Of a DNA stretch of 64,000 nt, positions 25,201 through 30,893 are shown in pieces. Position numbers and translations under genes: made by a program. The notes beneath the pieces are model-generated. The model worked only from the letters and a program-made list of their open reading frames with translations, was not told the DNA's origin and made no database searches. How positions within the stretch are numbered: the first letter of the stretch is position 1; each line of letters opens with the position of its first letter. The stretch lies in the NCBI GenBank assembly GCA_036971475.1, contig JBAIZL010000006.1:93297765-93361764 (forward strand), given 5' to 3'. Source of the stretch: Prosapia bicincta (lineage: Eukaryota > Arthropoda > Insecta > Hemiptera > Cercopidae).

Positions 25201-27358
25201 AGCCAATCGTCTACCTTTTCAAAGGTGGAAGGATATTTCATGAAATAAACATGTTCAATGAAACAAGCAAACTGCCATTAAATCTTTTTTACCAAAACTG
25301 GTAATTAAAGTACATACGTATGATTCAGGCATGTAACTAAATTGAACATTCAGTTCAATATTGCTATTAAAATAAATAGTAGAGTCTGGAAAATCCGAGT
25401 CCCGATATTTAGAGCTGCCATATAATTCGAGCCTATTGTATCTACTTGATAGGGAATGAGTTGGGCGCCCAAGAAATATTTATAGCCAAAAAGAAAATGA
25501 ATCGGGCGTTCAAGAAATATTTATATTAATACATCATTTAAAGGAAATGAGTCAGGCTTCCAAGAAATATTTAAATGGGGTGATAATTTTGCCACCCCAT
25601 TTTGTTGTTGTTGATATGTCTCTAATGCTCACTGTTATGTTATGTTTGAATCTCCGTATCAGTTATGTTTAGATGACAGAAGGTCAATAGGCCATAAATA
25701 TCTTTCTTTCTTTACGCTGTAAGTTTTGACAGTCAACAAATATCCCTGCACAAATGTCTAGTCTTGTGTGTGACATATAAAAAAATAAACTCTCTTGAAG
25801 CAAACAAATCAATTAAACAATGACGACACTCATAATTAGTTGGATTGGTCTTTATTCCTGCTATTAATAAATCTAGGTTCAGGCTGTTGCCACATTGATC
25901 TGAATATGAGGGGTTTTGCTGTCCTATTTTTTCTAAAAAAAAATAAGTTCTCTCAGGAACTTTTTTTGTGTAATCCGAAGGGGTCTTGCTCATATTCACC
26001 TCGAATTATCGAGACTCTACTATAATTACAATGTTCAATAAGAGTAACTTATTTAGATAAAATATTCATACATCTACTTAAAATTGAAATGGTTGTCATT
26101 ATGTAGTACAAACATACATCATTACATTACCTTTCCCACATCCATATTTTTTATCGGGATCGAGCTGTCGCCACATTGTTCCAGGTATGAGAGGCTTTAT
26201 TGTATATGTGTTTTATGTTATAAATTCTACAGTTTAGGTTCAGAAGTGAACATTTAATTTTTTTTCAACCAAGTACTTAGTACTTATTAGAGTACAATTA
26301 CATAATAATGTAGAGTAACATAGATTATACATAAAGGATTATTTACTATAGAATTATTAAATAAATAATTTTAAAGTAAGGATGTGTTTCACTCAAATTA
26401 AGTAATTCATAATTATGTTTACGCCATAATTTATAAGACTTTATATTCACTATTTAGGTTTTGCCATGTTTAAAATCAACCGTTTCTACGTTCGAATACA
26501 TTTTTGAGTAAAATATGTGAAAAGTACAAAATCAAAGTTGACCGCCATTTGGTCAAGTATTACCATGATCTGTTCCATACATTCTGATTACATTTATTGA
26601 ATTGGTACATTCAGGTTATATGTTCATATTTTTTTCATATCCTAAACACTAGTGTTTTTAAGATTTAAAATCACTTCATCCTTGTTATGTATTTTTTAAA
26701 AATAAATCTAATCACAATATTAAAGTTGGTGGAGTAACCATTACATTTTACCAAACATAAAATCAGATGTTGAAACATTAAATGCCTTTATTTCTTGATT
26801 TATAGAGAAAAACTGTATAAAACGGTTTGTTACACTTCTTTCCAGACATCATGAAACTTCATTTCGGAAAAAATAATATCAATACTTGGGAGTATGAAGG
26901 GAGAATATTTAGAGTGAGTTTGTAAAGTGAGGTTATTTATTTCAATTTCTGAAAGATCCATTACTTTTTATATAATCTAAAGACTTTCTTCGCAACCTCA
27001 TTAAACAATTAATACATCATAATTTGCGTCTAATAACTCCGTACCTTTTACTCAAGAGGTAGTTATAAACATTGTAGAACCCCAATGGGTGAGGTTAAAA
27101 TTGAATTGATTAAATTCTAGCAAAATATTTTTATACAATTATTATGACTTAGGCTTTATAAGCCATAGGATTTATAAGCTCGTAATTCAAATCAAAATTT
27201 AGACCAACAACAAATACTTTTTTCTTAATTTCAATTTACTTATACATACACTACTCAGATTTAGGTTATAAATATTTCTTTTCAGTTTTTATAGAACTTG
27301 GATTCAAAACCTATTGAATAATTATTTAATGATTTACCTTTGCATATACAGTACCCAT
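3691..27358 (-). CDS. SAMM50: SAM50 / SAMM50 homologue, mitochondrial outer-membrane assembly protein (10 coding exons)
   Basis: SAM50 is the Omp85-family channel of the SAM complex; it folds and inserts beta-barrel proteins into the mitochondrial outer membrane. Ten minus-strand exons (27338-27358, 23447-23503, 20454-20555, 17612-17719, 14960-15174, 14771-14876, 13708-13977, 8462-8626, 6435-6561, 3691-3878) have GT/AG borders and matching phases. They join into 1359 nt, or 452 residues, close to the about 469 of vertebrate SAMM50. The N terminus MGTVYAK resembles the conserved vertebrate start. A POTRA region spans about residues 27-100 (motif LVRTKDDII). The 16-strand barrel follows, with the Omp85 LRGF motif at about 328-331 and a C-terminal beta-signal ending [11 protein letters not shown]. 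No frameshift or stop breaks the model. Introns are heavily invaded by transposons. Confidence 0.95.
4030..4372. repeat. 75-bp tandem repeat, about 4.6 units
   Basis: Units start at 4030, 4105, 4180, 4255 and 4330 (partial). Units 2 and 3 are nearly identical; the outer ones are more diverged. Because 75 is a multiple of three, the minus strand keeps an open frame with a 25-residue period (3995-4315). It lies in the intron before SAM50 exon 10 and has no splice signals that would join it in. Confidence 0.85.
4670..4785 (+). repeat. Solo terminal repeat with hairpin and ATGTACATAAGG motif
   Basis: It contains GGTTAC-TTT-GTAAC followed by GGAATGTACATAAGGG and a TTTGTGGTTAAGAGG segment. The same order occurs in the foldback repeats at about 10795-10870 and 62085-62150, so this is a single arm of the same repeat superfamily. 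Confidence 0.5.
4840..5552 (+). pseudogene. Decayed pogo/Tigger-type transposase, C-terminal part
   Basis: The plus strand holds a broken frame reading [17 protein letters not shown] (about 5150-5205), matching the C-terminal end of the DDE domain in Tigger/jerky transposases (the AW..VT..TI.NCF.KAG segment). An open 77-codon stretch (5318-5551) follows and probably belongs to the same C-terminal tail. Several stops and frameshifts separate the pieces. No terminal inverted repeats were identified. Confidence 0.55.
5560..6430. other. Intron sequence without identifiable features
   Basis: AT-rich SAM50 intron sequence. I see no exon, no long open frame and no clear element ends, apart from a short inverted pair, AATTACACTTTTT / AAAAAGTGTAATT, near 5678-5730. 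Confidence 0.4.
6435..6561 (-). CDS. SAMM50: SAM50 coding exon 9
   Basis: Residues 349-390 and the first base of codon 391. It encodes the barrel segment [18 protein letters not shown] followed by [10 protein letters not shown], among the best-conserved parts of SAM50. The acceptor is TTGCAG and the donor is G|GTGAGT. Confidence 0.95.
6851..6930. repeat. (TA)n microsatellite with GATA tail
   Basis: An uninterrupted TA run of about 66 bases ends in a short (GATA) run. It abuts the outer edge of the inverted repeat at 6931. Confidence 0.95.
6931..8014 (-). mobile_element. Penelope-like element remnant flanked by inverted repeats
   Basis: Arms at 6931-7321 and 7697-8014 are inverted copies, for example TTTTTTGGACTAGGAGACTG facing CAGTCTCCTAGTCCAAAAAA. 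Between them (about 7690 to 7360, minus strand) is a decayed GIY-YIG nuclease: a [19 protein letters not shown] start, then a RMNGHRHD segment, and in a shifted frame [25 protein letters not shown] endonucleases are the hallmark of Penelope-like retroelements. Only the 3' part of the element is present. The left arm is interrupted by a (TA)n run at 7168-7247 that has expanded relative to the right arm. Confidence 0.7.
7168..7247. repeat. (TA)n microsatellite inside inverted-repeat arm
   Basis: About 80 bases of TA. The matching place in the other arm (near 7772-7781) has only a short TATATATATC run, so the tract expanded after the arms formed. Confidence 0.95.
8462..8626 (-). CDS. SAMM50: SAM50 coding exon 8
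   Basis: Residues 294-348, phase 0 at both ends. It carries [19 protein letters not shown], which contains the LRGF motif of the Omp85 L6 loop, the most diagnostic signature of the family. The acceptor is TTTCAG and the donor is GTGAGA. Confidence 0.95.
8640..9290. other. Intron sequence, no feature recognised
   Basis: AT-rich SAM50 intron DNA; no coding signal or element end was recognised. Confidence 0.4.
9382..10704 (-). mobile_element. Mariner-family DNA transposon, 1323 bp
   Basis: The ends are inverted repeats of about 27 bases (GGGCTATTCAGAAAGTAAGG at the left, its complement at the right), flanked by TA on both sides (9380-9381 and 10705-10706). The flanks belong to one foldback arm, so the empty site can be read directly. 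The minus strand encodes a broken transposase of the usual mariner size. The length is typical for an intact mariner. Confidence 0.93.
9480..10595 (-). pseudogene. Mariner transposase, frameshifted
   Basis: A cut-and-paste transposase in at least four frame segments (10595-10194, 10167-9871, 10027-9800, 9803-9480). The N-terminal part has the HTH/linker region, including [20 protein letters not shown] and [13 protein letters not shown]. The catalytic DD34D triad is visible: IGDETWVKH (first Asp), [17 protein letters not shown] (second Asp) and, 34 residues later, the last Asp in [10 protein letters not shown]. Frameshifts near 10190, 10030 and 9800 inactivate it. It is mariner rather than Tc1 by DD34D spacing and the SPDLAPRDF motif. 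Confidence 0.9.
10877..11580. other. AT-rich intron sequence, no feature recognised
   Basis: Very AT-rich SAM50 intron between the foldback and the LINE relic; no coding potential or element ends seen. Confidence 0.4.
11585..13290 (-). mobile_element. 5'-truncated, decayed LINE (same family as 44887-46388)
   Basis: On the minus strand, fragments of one LINE ORF2 follow in order: the C-terminal end of the reverse transcriptase region (13191-12889, with [17 protein letters not shown] and [12 protein letters not shown]), RNase H pieces (12391-12122, with [11 protein letters not shown] and the Glu of ELLALNT), and a post-RNase-H region with [16 protein letters not shown] and [15 protein letters not shown] (about 12000-11750). 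These match, segment by segment, the element at 44887-46388. Stops and frameshifts break it. The 3' end near 11585 carries the same ATGAAGTAAG motif. Confidence 0.8.
13291..13700. other. AT-rich intron sequence, no feature recognised
   Basis: SAM50 intron DNA. A 68-codon plus-strand frame (13404-13610) is low-complexity and has no recognisable domain. Confidence 0.4.
13708..13977 (-). CDS. SAMM50: SAM50 coding exon 7
   Basis: Residues 204-293 (90 codons, phase 0 at both ends), the largest exon. It encodes barrel strands, including [10 protein letters not shown], the [12 protein letters not shown] segment and [14 protein letters not shown], all conserved in SAM50 family members. The acceptor is TTTCAG and the donor is GTAAGT. 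Confidence 0.95.
14210..14510. mobile_element. Probable pogo/Tigger-type transposon remnant
   Basis: The stretch near 14335-14380 (CTGCCGGATTACAGGAGACC, then CGGATTATAG) resembles the CCGGATTAG-rich terminal region of the element at 39072-40663. The 94-codon plus-strand frame here (14215-14499) has no recognisable domain and is probably a by-product. The assignment rests on short similarity only. Confidence 0.3.
14771..14876 (-). CDS. SAMM50: SAM50 coding exon 6
   Basis: It completes codon 168 and encodes residues 169-203, including [15 protein letters not shown]. The acceptor is CTTCAG and the donor is GTAAGT. Its phase matches exon 5 (two bases carried over). Confidence 0.93.
14960..15174 (-). 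CDS. SAMM50: SAM50 coding exon 5
   Basis: Residues 97-167 plus two bases of codon 168. It begins the beta-barrel with [20 protein letters not shown], followed by [20 protein letters not shown], which is strongly SAM50-like. The acceptor is TTCTAG and the donor is GTAAGT. Confidence 0.95.
15285..16512 (+). mobile_element. Second mariner-like element, decayed
   Basis: Inverted ends pair: GGTGGTTTGAAAGTTCTCA near 15286 with the complement of GAGAACTTTCCAAACCAC at the right. Between them a heavily broken plus-strand transposase begins near 15595 with [13 protein letters not shown] (the mariner linker motif) and continues in shifting frames with an ARW motif and later traces. No intact catalytic block could be read. 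The length is right for a full-length but old mariner. Its sequence family differs from the copy at 9382-10704. Confidence 0.65.
17130..17465. repeat. 84-bp tandem repeat, exactly 4 units
   Basis: Units begin at 17130, 17214, 17298 and 17382. The last three look identical; the first differs at three positions (AT for GT, A for G, and ATAT for ATGT). Each unit ends in CTATATATAAAGCT. It lies in the SAM50 intron between exons 4 and 5. The near-identity of three units points to recent expansion. Confidence 0.95.
17612..17719 (-). CDS. SAMM50: SAM50 coding exon 4
   Basis: Residues 61-96 (36 codons, phase 0). It encodes the second half of the POTRA domain: [20 protein letters not shown], then an AIHIDTS strand. 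The acceptor is TTACAG and the donor is GTAAAT. Confidence 0.93.
18212..18935. mobile_element. hAT-type MITE with 8-bp target duplication
   Basis: A 724-bp element without coding capacity. It is flanked by AATCACCA on both sides (18204-18211 and 18936-18943). The ends are imperfect inverted repeats (AGGGATGGTC facing GACCATCTCT). Many copies of CAGTGAC or its complement occur throughout, typical of subterminal transposase-binding repeats. The 63-codon frame at 18686-18877 is made of these repeats and is not a gene. Confidence 0.8.
18950..20350. other. Intron sequence, no gene recognised
   Basis: SAM50 intron DNA with short non-domain frames only. Around 19340-19440 there is an ATAACGAAC / TAATGAAC pattern of the kind seen in Tigger ends, too weak to call. 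Confidence 0.35.
20454..20555 (-). CDS. SAMM50: SAM50 coding exon 3
   Basis: Residues 27-60 (34 codons, phase 0). It encodes the first half of the POTRA domain, [19 protein letters not shown] followed by [10 protein letters not shown]. The GL-RTKDDII segment is a SAM50 signature. The acceptor is TTACAG and the donor is GTAAGT. Confidence 0.95.
20790..23340 (-). mobile_element. Old Penelope-like element relic
   Basis: The minus strand retains broken traces of both PLE domains. Near 20850-20830 the GIY-YIG signature reads [11 protein letters not shown]. Near 21440-21400 a reverse-transcriptase segment reads [17 protein letters not shown], the PLE counterpart of the RT motif in the copy at 28493-29014. 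Stops and frameshifts are frequent. The element is split by the piggyBac-type MITE at 21737-22355. Boundaries are approximate. The end near 22985-23095 shares an AATATCAAGAGCACAGTGGT segment with 34907-34935. Confidence 0.6.
21737..22355. mobile_element. piggyBac-type MITE with TTAA target duplication
   Basis: A 619-bp non-coding element flanked by TTAA on each side (21733-21736 and 22356-22359). The ends begin CCCTT and end AAGGG (left CCCTTAGCATGCGGGAC; right, complemented, CCCTTTGCACGCGTATAACG), as in piggyBac families. It sits inside the Penelope-like relic, so it inserted later. Confidence 0.7.
23447..23503 (-). CDS. SAMM50: SAM50 coding exon 2
   Basis: Residues 8-26 (19 codons, phase 0), hydrophilic and acidic ([19 protein letters not shown]), leading into the POTRA domain. 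The acceptor is TTTCAG and the donor is GTTAGT. This N-terminal segment is poorly conserved across the family, so the call rests on splice sites, phase and position. Confidence 0.82.
24190..25245 (+). pseudogene. Decayed pogo/Tigger-type transposase
   Basis: A chain of broken plus-strand frames. The first (24197-24466) reads as a Psq/CENP-B-type DNA-binding [23 protein letters not shown], then [13 protein letters not shown]. Further frames (24648-24839) hold [19 protein letters not shown], the DDE-domain segment around the first catalytic Asp/Glu in Tigger transposases. The last (25025-25243) reads [20 protein letters not shown] and then an acidic tail with [16 protein letters not shown]. Several stops inactivate it. 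Confidence 0.65.
25379..26020. mobile_element. Tigger-type MITE with TA target duplication
   Basis: The left end GTAGAGTCTGGAAAATCCGAG pairs with the right end (complement GTAGAGTCTCGATAATTCGAG), and TA flanks both ends (25377-25378 and 26021-26022). The interior has three copies of a roughly 30-bp motif (AATGAGT..GGGC...CAAGAAATATTTA) at about 25454-25575. No transposase is present; the decayed one just upstream may belong to a related element. Confidence 0.65.
26023..27335. other. SAM50 first intron, AT-rich
   Basis: No exon-like frame was seen. A segment near 26165-26210 (GTCGCCACATTG, GAGAGGCTTTATTG) is similar to 25880-25920 in the Tigger MITE, indicating another fragment of that family. 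Confidence 0.4.
27338..27358 (-). CDS. SAMM50: SAM50 coding exon 1 (7 codons, start of translation)
   Basis: ATG at 27358 begins MGTVYAK, then GTAAAT. Phase 0 joins exon 2 exactly. The first residues resemble the conserved MGTV start of vertebrate SAMM50, which makes this preferable to a rival short exon at 26131-26145 (MDVGK). The 5' UTR lies above 27358; its start is not visible. Confidence 0.8.
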
Positions 27359-28492
27359 AATATTTTAGGTTTCAAATTTCCAAAAAATTAAATTTAATAA
27401 ATAAAATTAGTCAAAATTTATAGACAATTTTGAAAATTAACTCATTGTAGAACAATCGGTCACTTGTGAGTCAGTATAGCCACTTTAATGGTAACAAGTA
27501 AAATCCCTACATCTAACATTATCAATAGCTCTCTACAAATCATATTCATTCCTCTATGCTATTTATTATTCTACCTCTACACCGTTCTGTTGCATCAATG
27601 ATTAACTAATTGCCTAATAAAACTTTACTGAAAAAATTTTGTACCAATTTATGTTATTCATAAATCTACGTATAATTTATGTATATCTCTTAAAATTATA
27701 AAAAGTAATTTTTTGTTATTATACGCCTTATTATTGTCATTCATAATTTATATACAAAGTATAATACATATTAATATTATACATAATGGCGTATATAGTA
27801 TACATCATATTATTATAATATACATTAATGTAATTCTTGAATTTTGTAGTCCATTACGTTCGGTGAATCTTATTAATCACTTACACAATAGTTTATGACT
27901 ATCCGAACTTTAAATTTAGTAAATTTGTTAAAACTTACTGAGACAGAAAGTTTTTGATCGCTATGTGCCGATCTTCATAAGTGGCTTCTGCTTGGAGAAG
28001 CGGTGACGGTTTTAAACGTAGGTTTTCGATAGTATCAAATAGTATGTGTGATTTGTATTGTGTTTGTACTTTGTATTTTTGTGTGTCTGTAAATTTCATA
28101 TTCTTCGTGTGTTGAGATGTAGTTCTTTTTTGTTGATGTATAGGATTTCAAGGTTATAATAAATGTCTGTGTATTTGTGTCCTGTTTCTTTTATGTGATT
28201 GTAAAATGATGAATTGGTGTTTTGTTTGTGTTCCTCAACTCTTTGTTTAAAGCTGCGACCTGTTTGTCCAATGTAAAATTTGTTACGGTCGTCTCAGTTC
28301 AGTTTGTATACGCCTGGGGCTTGTAGTTTATCTTTGTTGTTGGTGTTGTGTTATATTTTGTATTGTGACTTGTTATTAGTTTTGTATGCTATTTTGTATC
28401 TTTTTTTTTTTAATTTGCGGGCTATTTTGTTTGTTGTTTTGTTTATGTATGGTAAAGTGATGTATTTGTTTTCCCTGTCTGTAGTGTTAATT

Positions 28493-29014
28493 TTAGTGTT
28501 TTTTTTGTATTTTGTACCATAGTTTGTCTATTATTGTGGTGTTGTATCCATTTGTGTATGCTAAATATTTAATTGTGTTTAGTTCTTTGTTTATGTTTTC
28601 GGTGATTATTGGGGCTTCTGTAAGTCTATTGAGCATGGATCTGAAGGCAGCGTGTTTGTGTCGGATAGGGTGGTTTGAGGTGTTGTGGATAAGTGTGTCT
28701 GTTGTAATGGGTTTCCTGTAAATGTTGAAGCTGTGTTTTTGTGTGTGGCTTTTTGTTATGGTTAGGTCGAGAAAGTTTAGGGATCGGTTGGTTTCAATTT
28801 CTGAAGTGAAGTGGAATTTTGGGTGTATTTTAGTAGTGTAGGTGAGGAGTTTTTCGCATTGATGGGAGTTGCCTCCGTATAGTGTTATGATATCAATGGC
28901 GTATCTGTGCCAGTAAATGATTTTGTATGCGTGTGTATTGTTTGTGAGTATCTTGGTGTTTTCTATGTGTTGTAGAAAAATTTCGCTTAGGACACTACTG
29001 ATAGGACTTGCCAT
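28493..29014 (-). pseudogene. Penelope-like reverse transcriptase, C-terminal half
   Basis: An open 173-codon fragment. It starts with MASPISSVLSEIFLQHIENT, the PLE motif that precedes the catalytic box. The catalytic tetrad reads YAID (in HRYAIDII) where YxDD is expected, so a catalytic Asp is lost. FHFTSEIETNRSLNFLDLT and IYRKPITTDTLIHNTSNHP follow, both characteristic of PLE RTs. The fragment is separated from its N-terminal half by the hAT element. Confidence 0.85.
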
Positions 29015-29086
29015 GGGTAGGCCATCTGGTTGAGAATAGAGGTTTGAGTTGTGGGTGAAATAGTTTTGTTTGGTGATGGTTTAGAG

Positions 29087-29939
29087 CAGCGGTTCTCAAC
29101 CTGGGGGGCGCGCCCCCCTGGGGGGGCGTGGAAGAATTCCAAGGGAGGCGTCAACAAATTTTTTAAAAAAATGAATTTGATGTTGGACACAAACACACAA
29201 TCATTGAAATTTCTTTATAGCTTAATAGAGCTATAAAGCTCTATTTCTTTACTCAACGAACTTTTCTTCCTTTCCAAAATTTCATCGATGATACCCAAAG
29301 TCTTCCAAAAGACCTAGTAAATGAAATGAAGGACCTAATATCTGAGCATTTGTTGTCTCTGAAGAACAAAATCGGAGCCTATTTCCCAGATATAAGCTCG
29401 GAAAACTGGGAATTCATGTTAACAAGAGACCCCTTTCAAATCAACATTGATATACCTCCTGATCACATTCAAGAACAAACAATTGACTTGCAATGTGATT
29501 CCAAAGCTAAATTGGATTTCCCAAACATGGATCTCGAAGATTTCTGGCTACTATATCTTCCTGTTTACCCAGAAGTAGCAATGGAGGCAGTCAAGTTGCT
29601 TGTACAATTTTCATCAACTTATCTATGCGAGGCAGGATTTTCAGCCCTGGCTAATATAAAATCTAACTATCGAGCCAGACTAGATGTGGAAAGTGAGCTG
29701 CGGTGTTCTTTGTCAAAATTTCATCCAAACATACAAAAAATAGTTAACGAGAAACAGTGCTAGCCCTCACAATAGCACTACAAAAGTAGCGAACATTTTT
29801 CTGGTTATTACTTAAACATAATGTAAGTAAATTTATCATATATAAGTTAAGTCTAAATTAACTTAATCCGTGAAGGGAGACGTGACCTCACACCAAAGTG
29901 TGAAGGGGGGCTCAGAGCCTAAAAGGTTGAGAACCCCTG
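29087..29939 (+). mobile_element. hAT transposon, internally deleted (853 bp), nested in PLE
   Basis: Flanked by a perfect 8-bp duplication GTTTAGAG (29079-29086 and 29940-29947). The inverted ends are CAGCGGTTCTCAACCT and, complemented from the right, CAGGGGTTCTCAACCT (one mismatch in 16). It retains the C-terminal part of a hAT transposase. Its position splits the Penelope-like RT, so it inserted after that element. Confidence 0.93.
29326..29763 (+). CDS. hAT transposase C-terminal fragment (dimerisation domain)
   Basis: An uninterrupted 145-codon frame from ATG 29326 to TAG 29763. It reads like the C-terminal end of hAT transposases of the ZBED5/SCAND3/FAM200 type: MDLEDFWLLYLPVYPEVAME followed by the hAT dimerisation core VQFSSTYLCEAGFSALANIK and SNYRARLDVESELRCSLSK. 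The DDE/RNase H catalytic region and BED zinc finger are absent because the element is internally deleted. The start codon is probably internal to the ancestral gene: the frame reads open upstream. Confidence 0.8.
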   Translation: MKDLISEHLLSLKNKIGAYFPDISSENWEFMLTRDPFQINIDIPPDHIQEQTIDLQCDSKAKLDFPNMDLEDFWLLYLPVYPEVAMEAVKLLVQFSSTYLCEAGFSALANIKSNYRARLDVESELRCSLSKFHPNIQKIVNEKQC

Positions 29940-30213
29940 GTTTAGAGGATGTTTATGATTTCGGTAACGTGGGTTTTAGGTATGTTGTTCTGTATTATTT
30001 GGGTTTCTAGGTTGTTGAGCGTTTCGCGTACGGGTATGTTGGTGTACATATTTGTTATGTCGAGTGATAGTAGTGTTGAGTTGTGTGGTATGTTTATGTC
30101 TTTTATTTTATTTAAGAGGTTTGTTCTGTTTTTTATGTGTGTTTCTGTGTTTAAACTTATGGATTGTCTGATTATTTTTCTAATTTATGTGCAGGGGCAT
30201 TCTAGTAGTTAAT

Positions 30214-30816
30214 ATAATATATTTATATATATAAATATATATTTTACTTATTGGAATATTATACCGTTACGGAGGATATATACGTTTTTAAACGTAATTA
30301 CATTTGGTGTAACGTTTGCGTTTTCAATGTATTCCTATAGTGTATCATTATTATATGCATAAATTCAGGTAGATGAACTTTCCTATTTTATTTTTGTTTA
30401 AATAGTTCAGTCATATATAATTAAATGGTTCCCGTCAAACTATTTAAATCTTATGGTCCTATTATGACAGAATCTTAATATTTTTCGGGATCAAAACTTA
30501 TCTAGAATAAATATAGAGTATCCTTGAGATCATATTTTGTATAGCTCTAAACAAGTTAGTCACAGATTCAATGTTAATGCATTAACATTAGACATAGCGT
30601 CGTTAATCTCTATTCAATGCTGCAATGTAAATACAGTTTACTTTGAACTAGTTTATTTGAAGTGTGTATTTAATATTGTGTGTGAAAACATATTGAGCTT
30701 TTTCATTTCGGTAAAAGAGATGTTTAATTAAAAATAGTTCGGAGTAAGTAAATAATCTTTGAAATATTGTTATGGAATGAGTGATACTATAATACAAAAT
30801 AACCTACAAATCTGCA
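30214..30816 (+). other. MED4: MED4 upstream region
   Basis: About 600 bases between the Penelope-like element and the MED4 start codon. It should hold the MED4 promoter and 5' UTR, but no TATA box or other core element stands out in this AT-rich sequence. The 64-codon frame at 30537-30731 has no recognisable domain. Confidence 0.3.
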
Positions 30817-30893
30817 ATGGCTAGGCCTAGCAATAACCTAAGCACAAGAGAAAAACTATTGTCTCTTATTGATGACATTGAGCTGATAACGAA
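30817..30893 (+). CDS. MED4: MED4 coding exon 1
   Basis: ATG 30817, 25 codons plus two bases, then GTAAGC. It reads [20 protein letters not shown] and IELITK. The STRE(K/R)LL segment is conserved with vertebrate MED4, supporting this start. An A at position -3 (sequence GCAATGG) gives acceptable start context. Confidence 0.9.

Larger units (their letters stand above)
27836..30213 (-). mobile_element. Penelope-like retroelement (RT plus GIY-YIG), interrupted by hAT
   Basis: Read on the minus strand, the element runs from an RT N-terminal part (about 30210-29950, with LLSLDITNMYTNIPV) through the hAT insertion (29087-29939) to the RT C-terminal part (29014-28493) and a GIY-YIG domain (about 28310-28020, with [10 protein letters not shown]). 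Its 3' end near 27836-27960 has the same hairpin block as the copies at 35565 and 49015. Internal stops, including one in place of a Cys before FYIG, make it inactive. It lies in the spacer between SAM50 and MED4. Confidence 0.85.

Noticed and set aside
26131..26145. Alternative SAM50 first coding exon (MDVGK followed by GTAATG, minus strand)
   Set aside because: Splice phase fits, but the exon at 27338-27358 encodes MGTVYAK, which matches the conserved start of SAMM50 proteins. This site also lies next to a Tigger MITE fragment.
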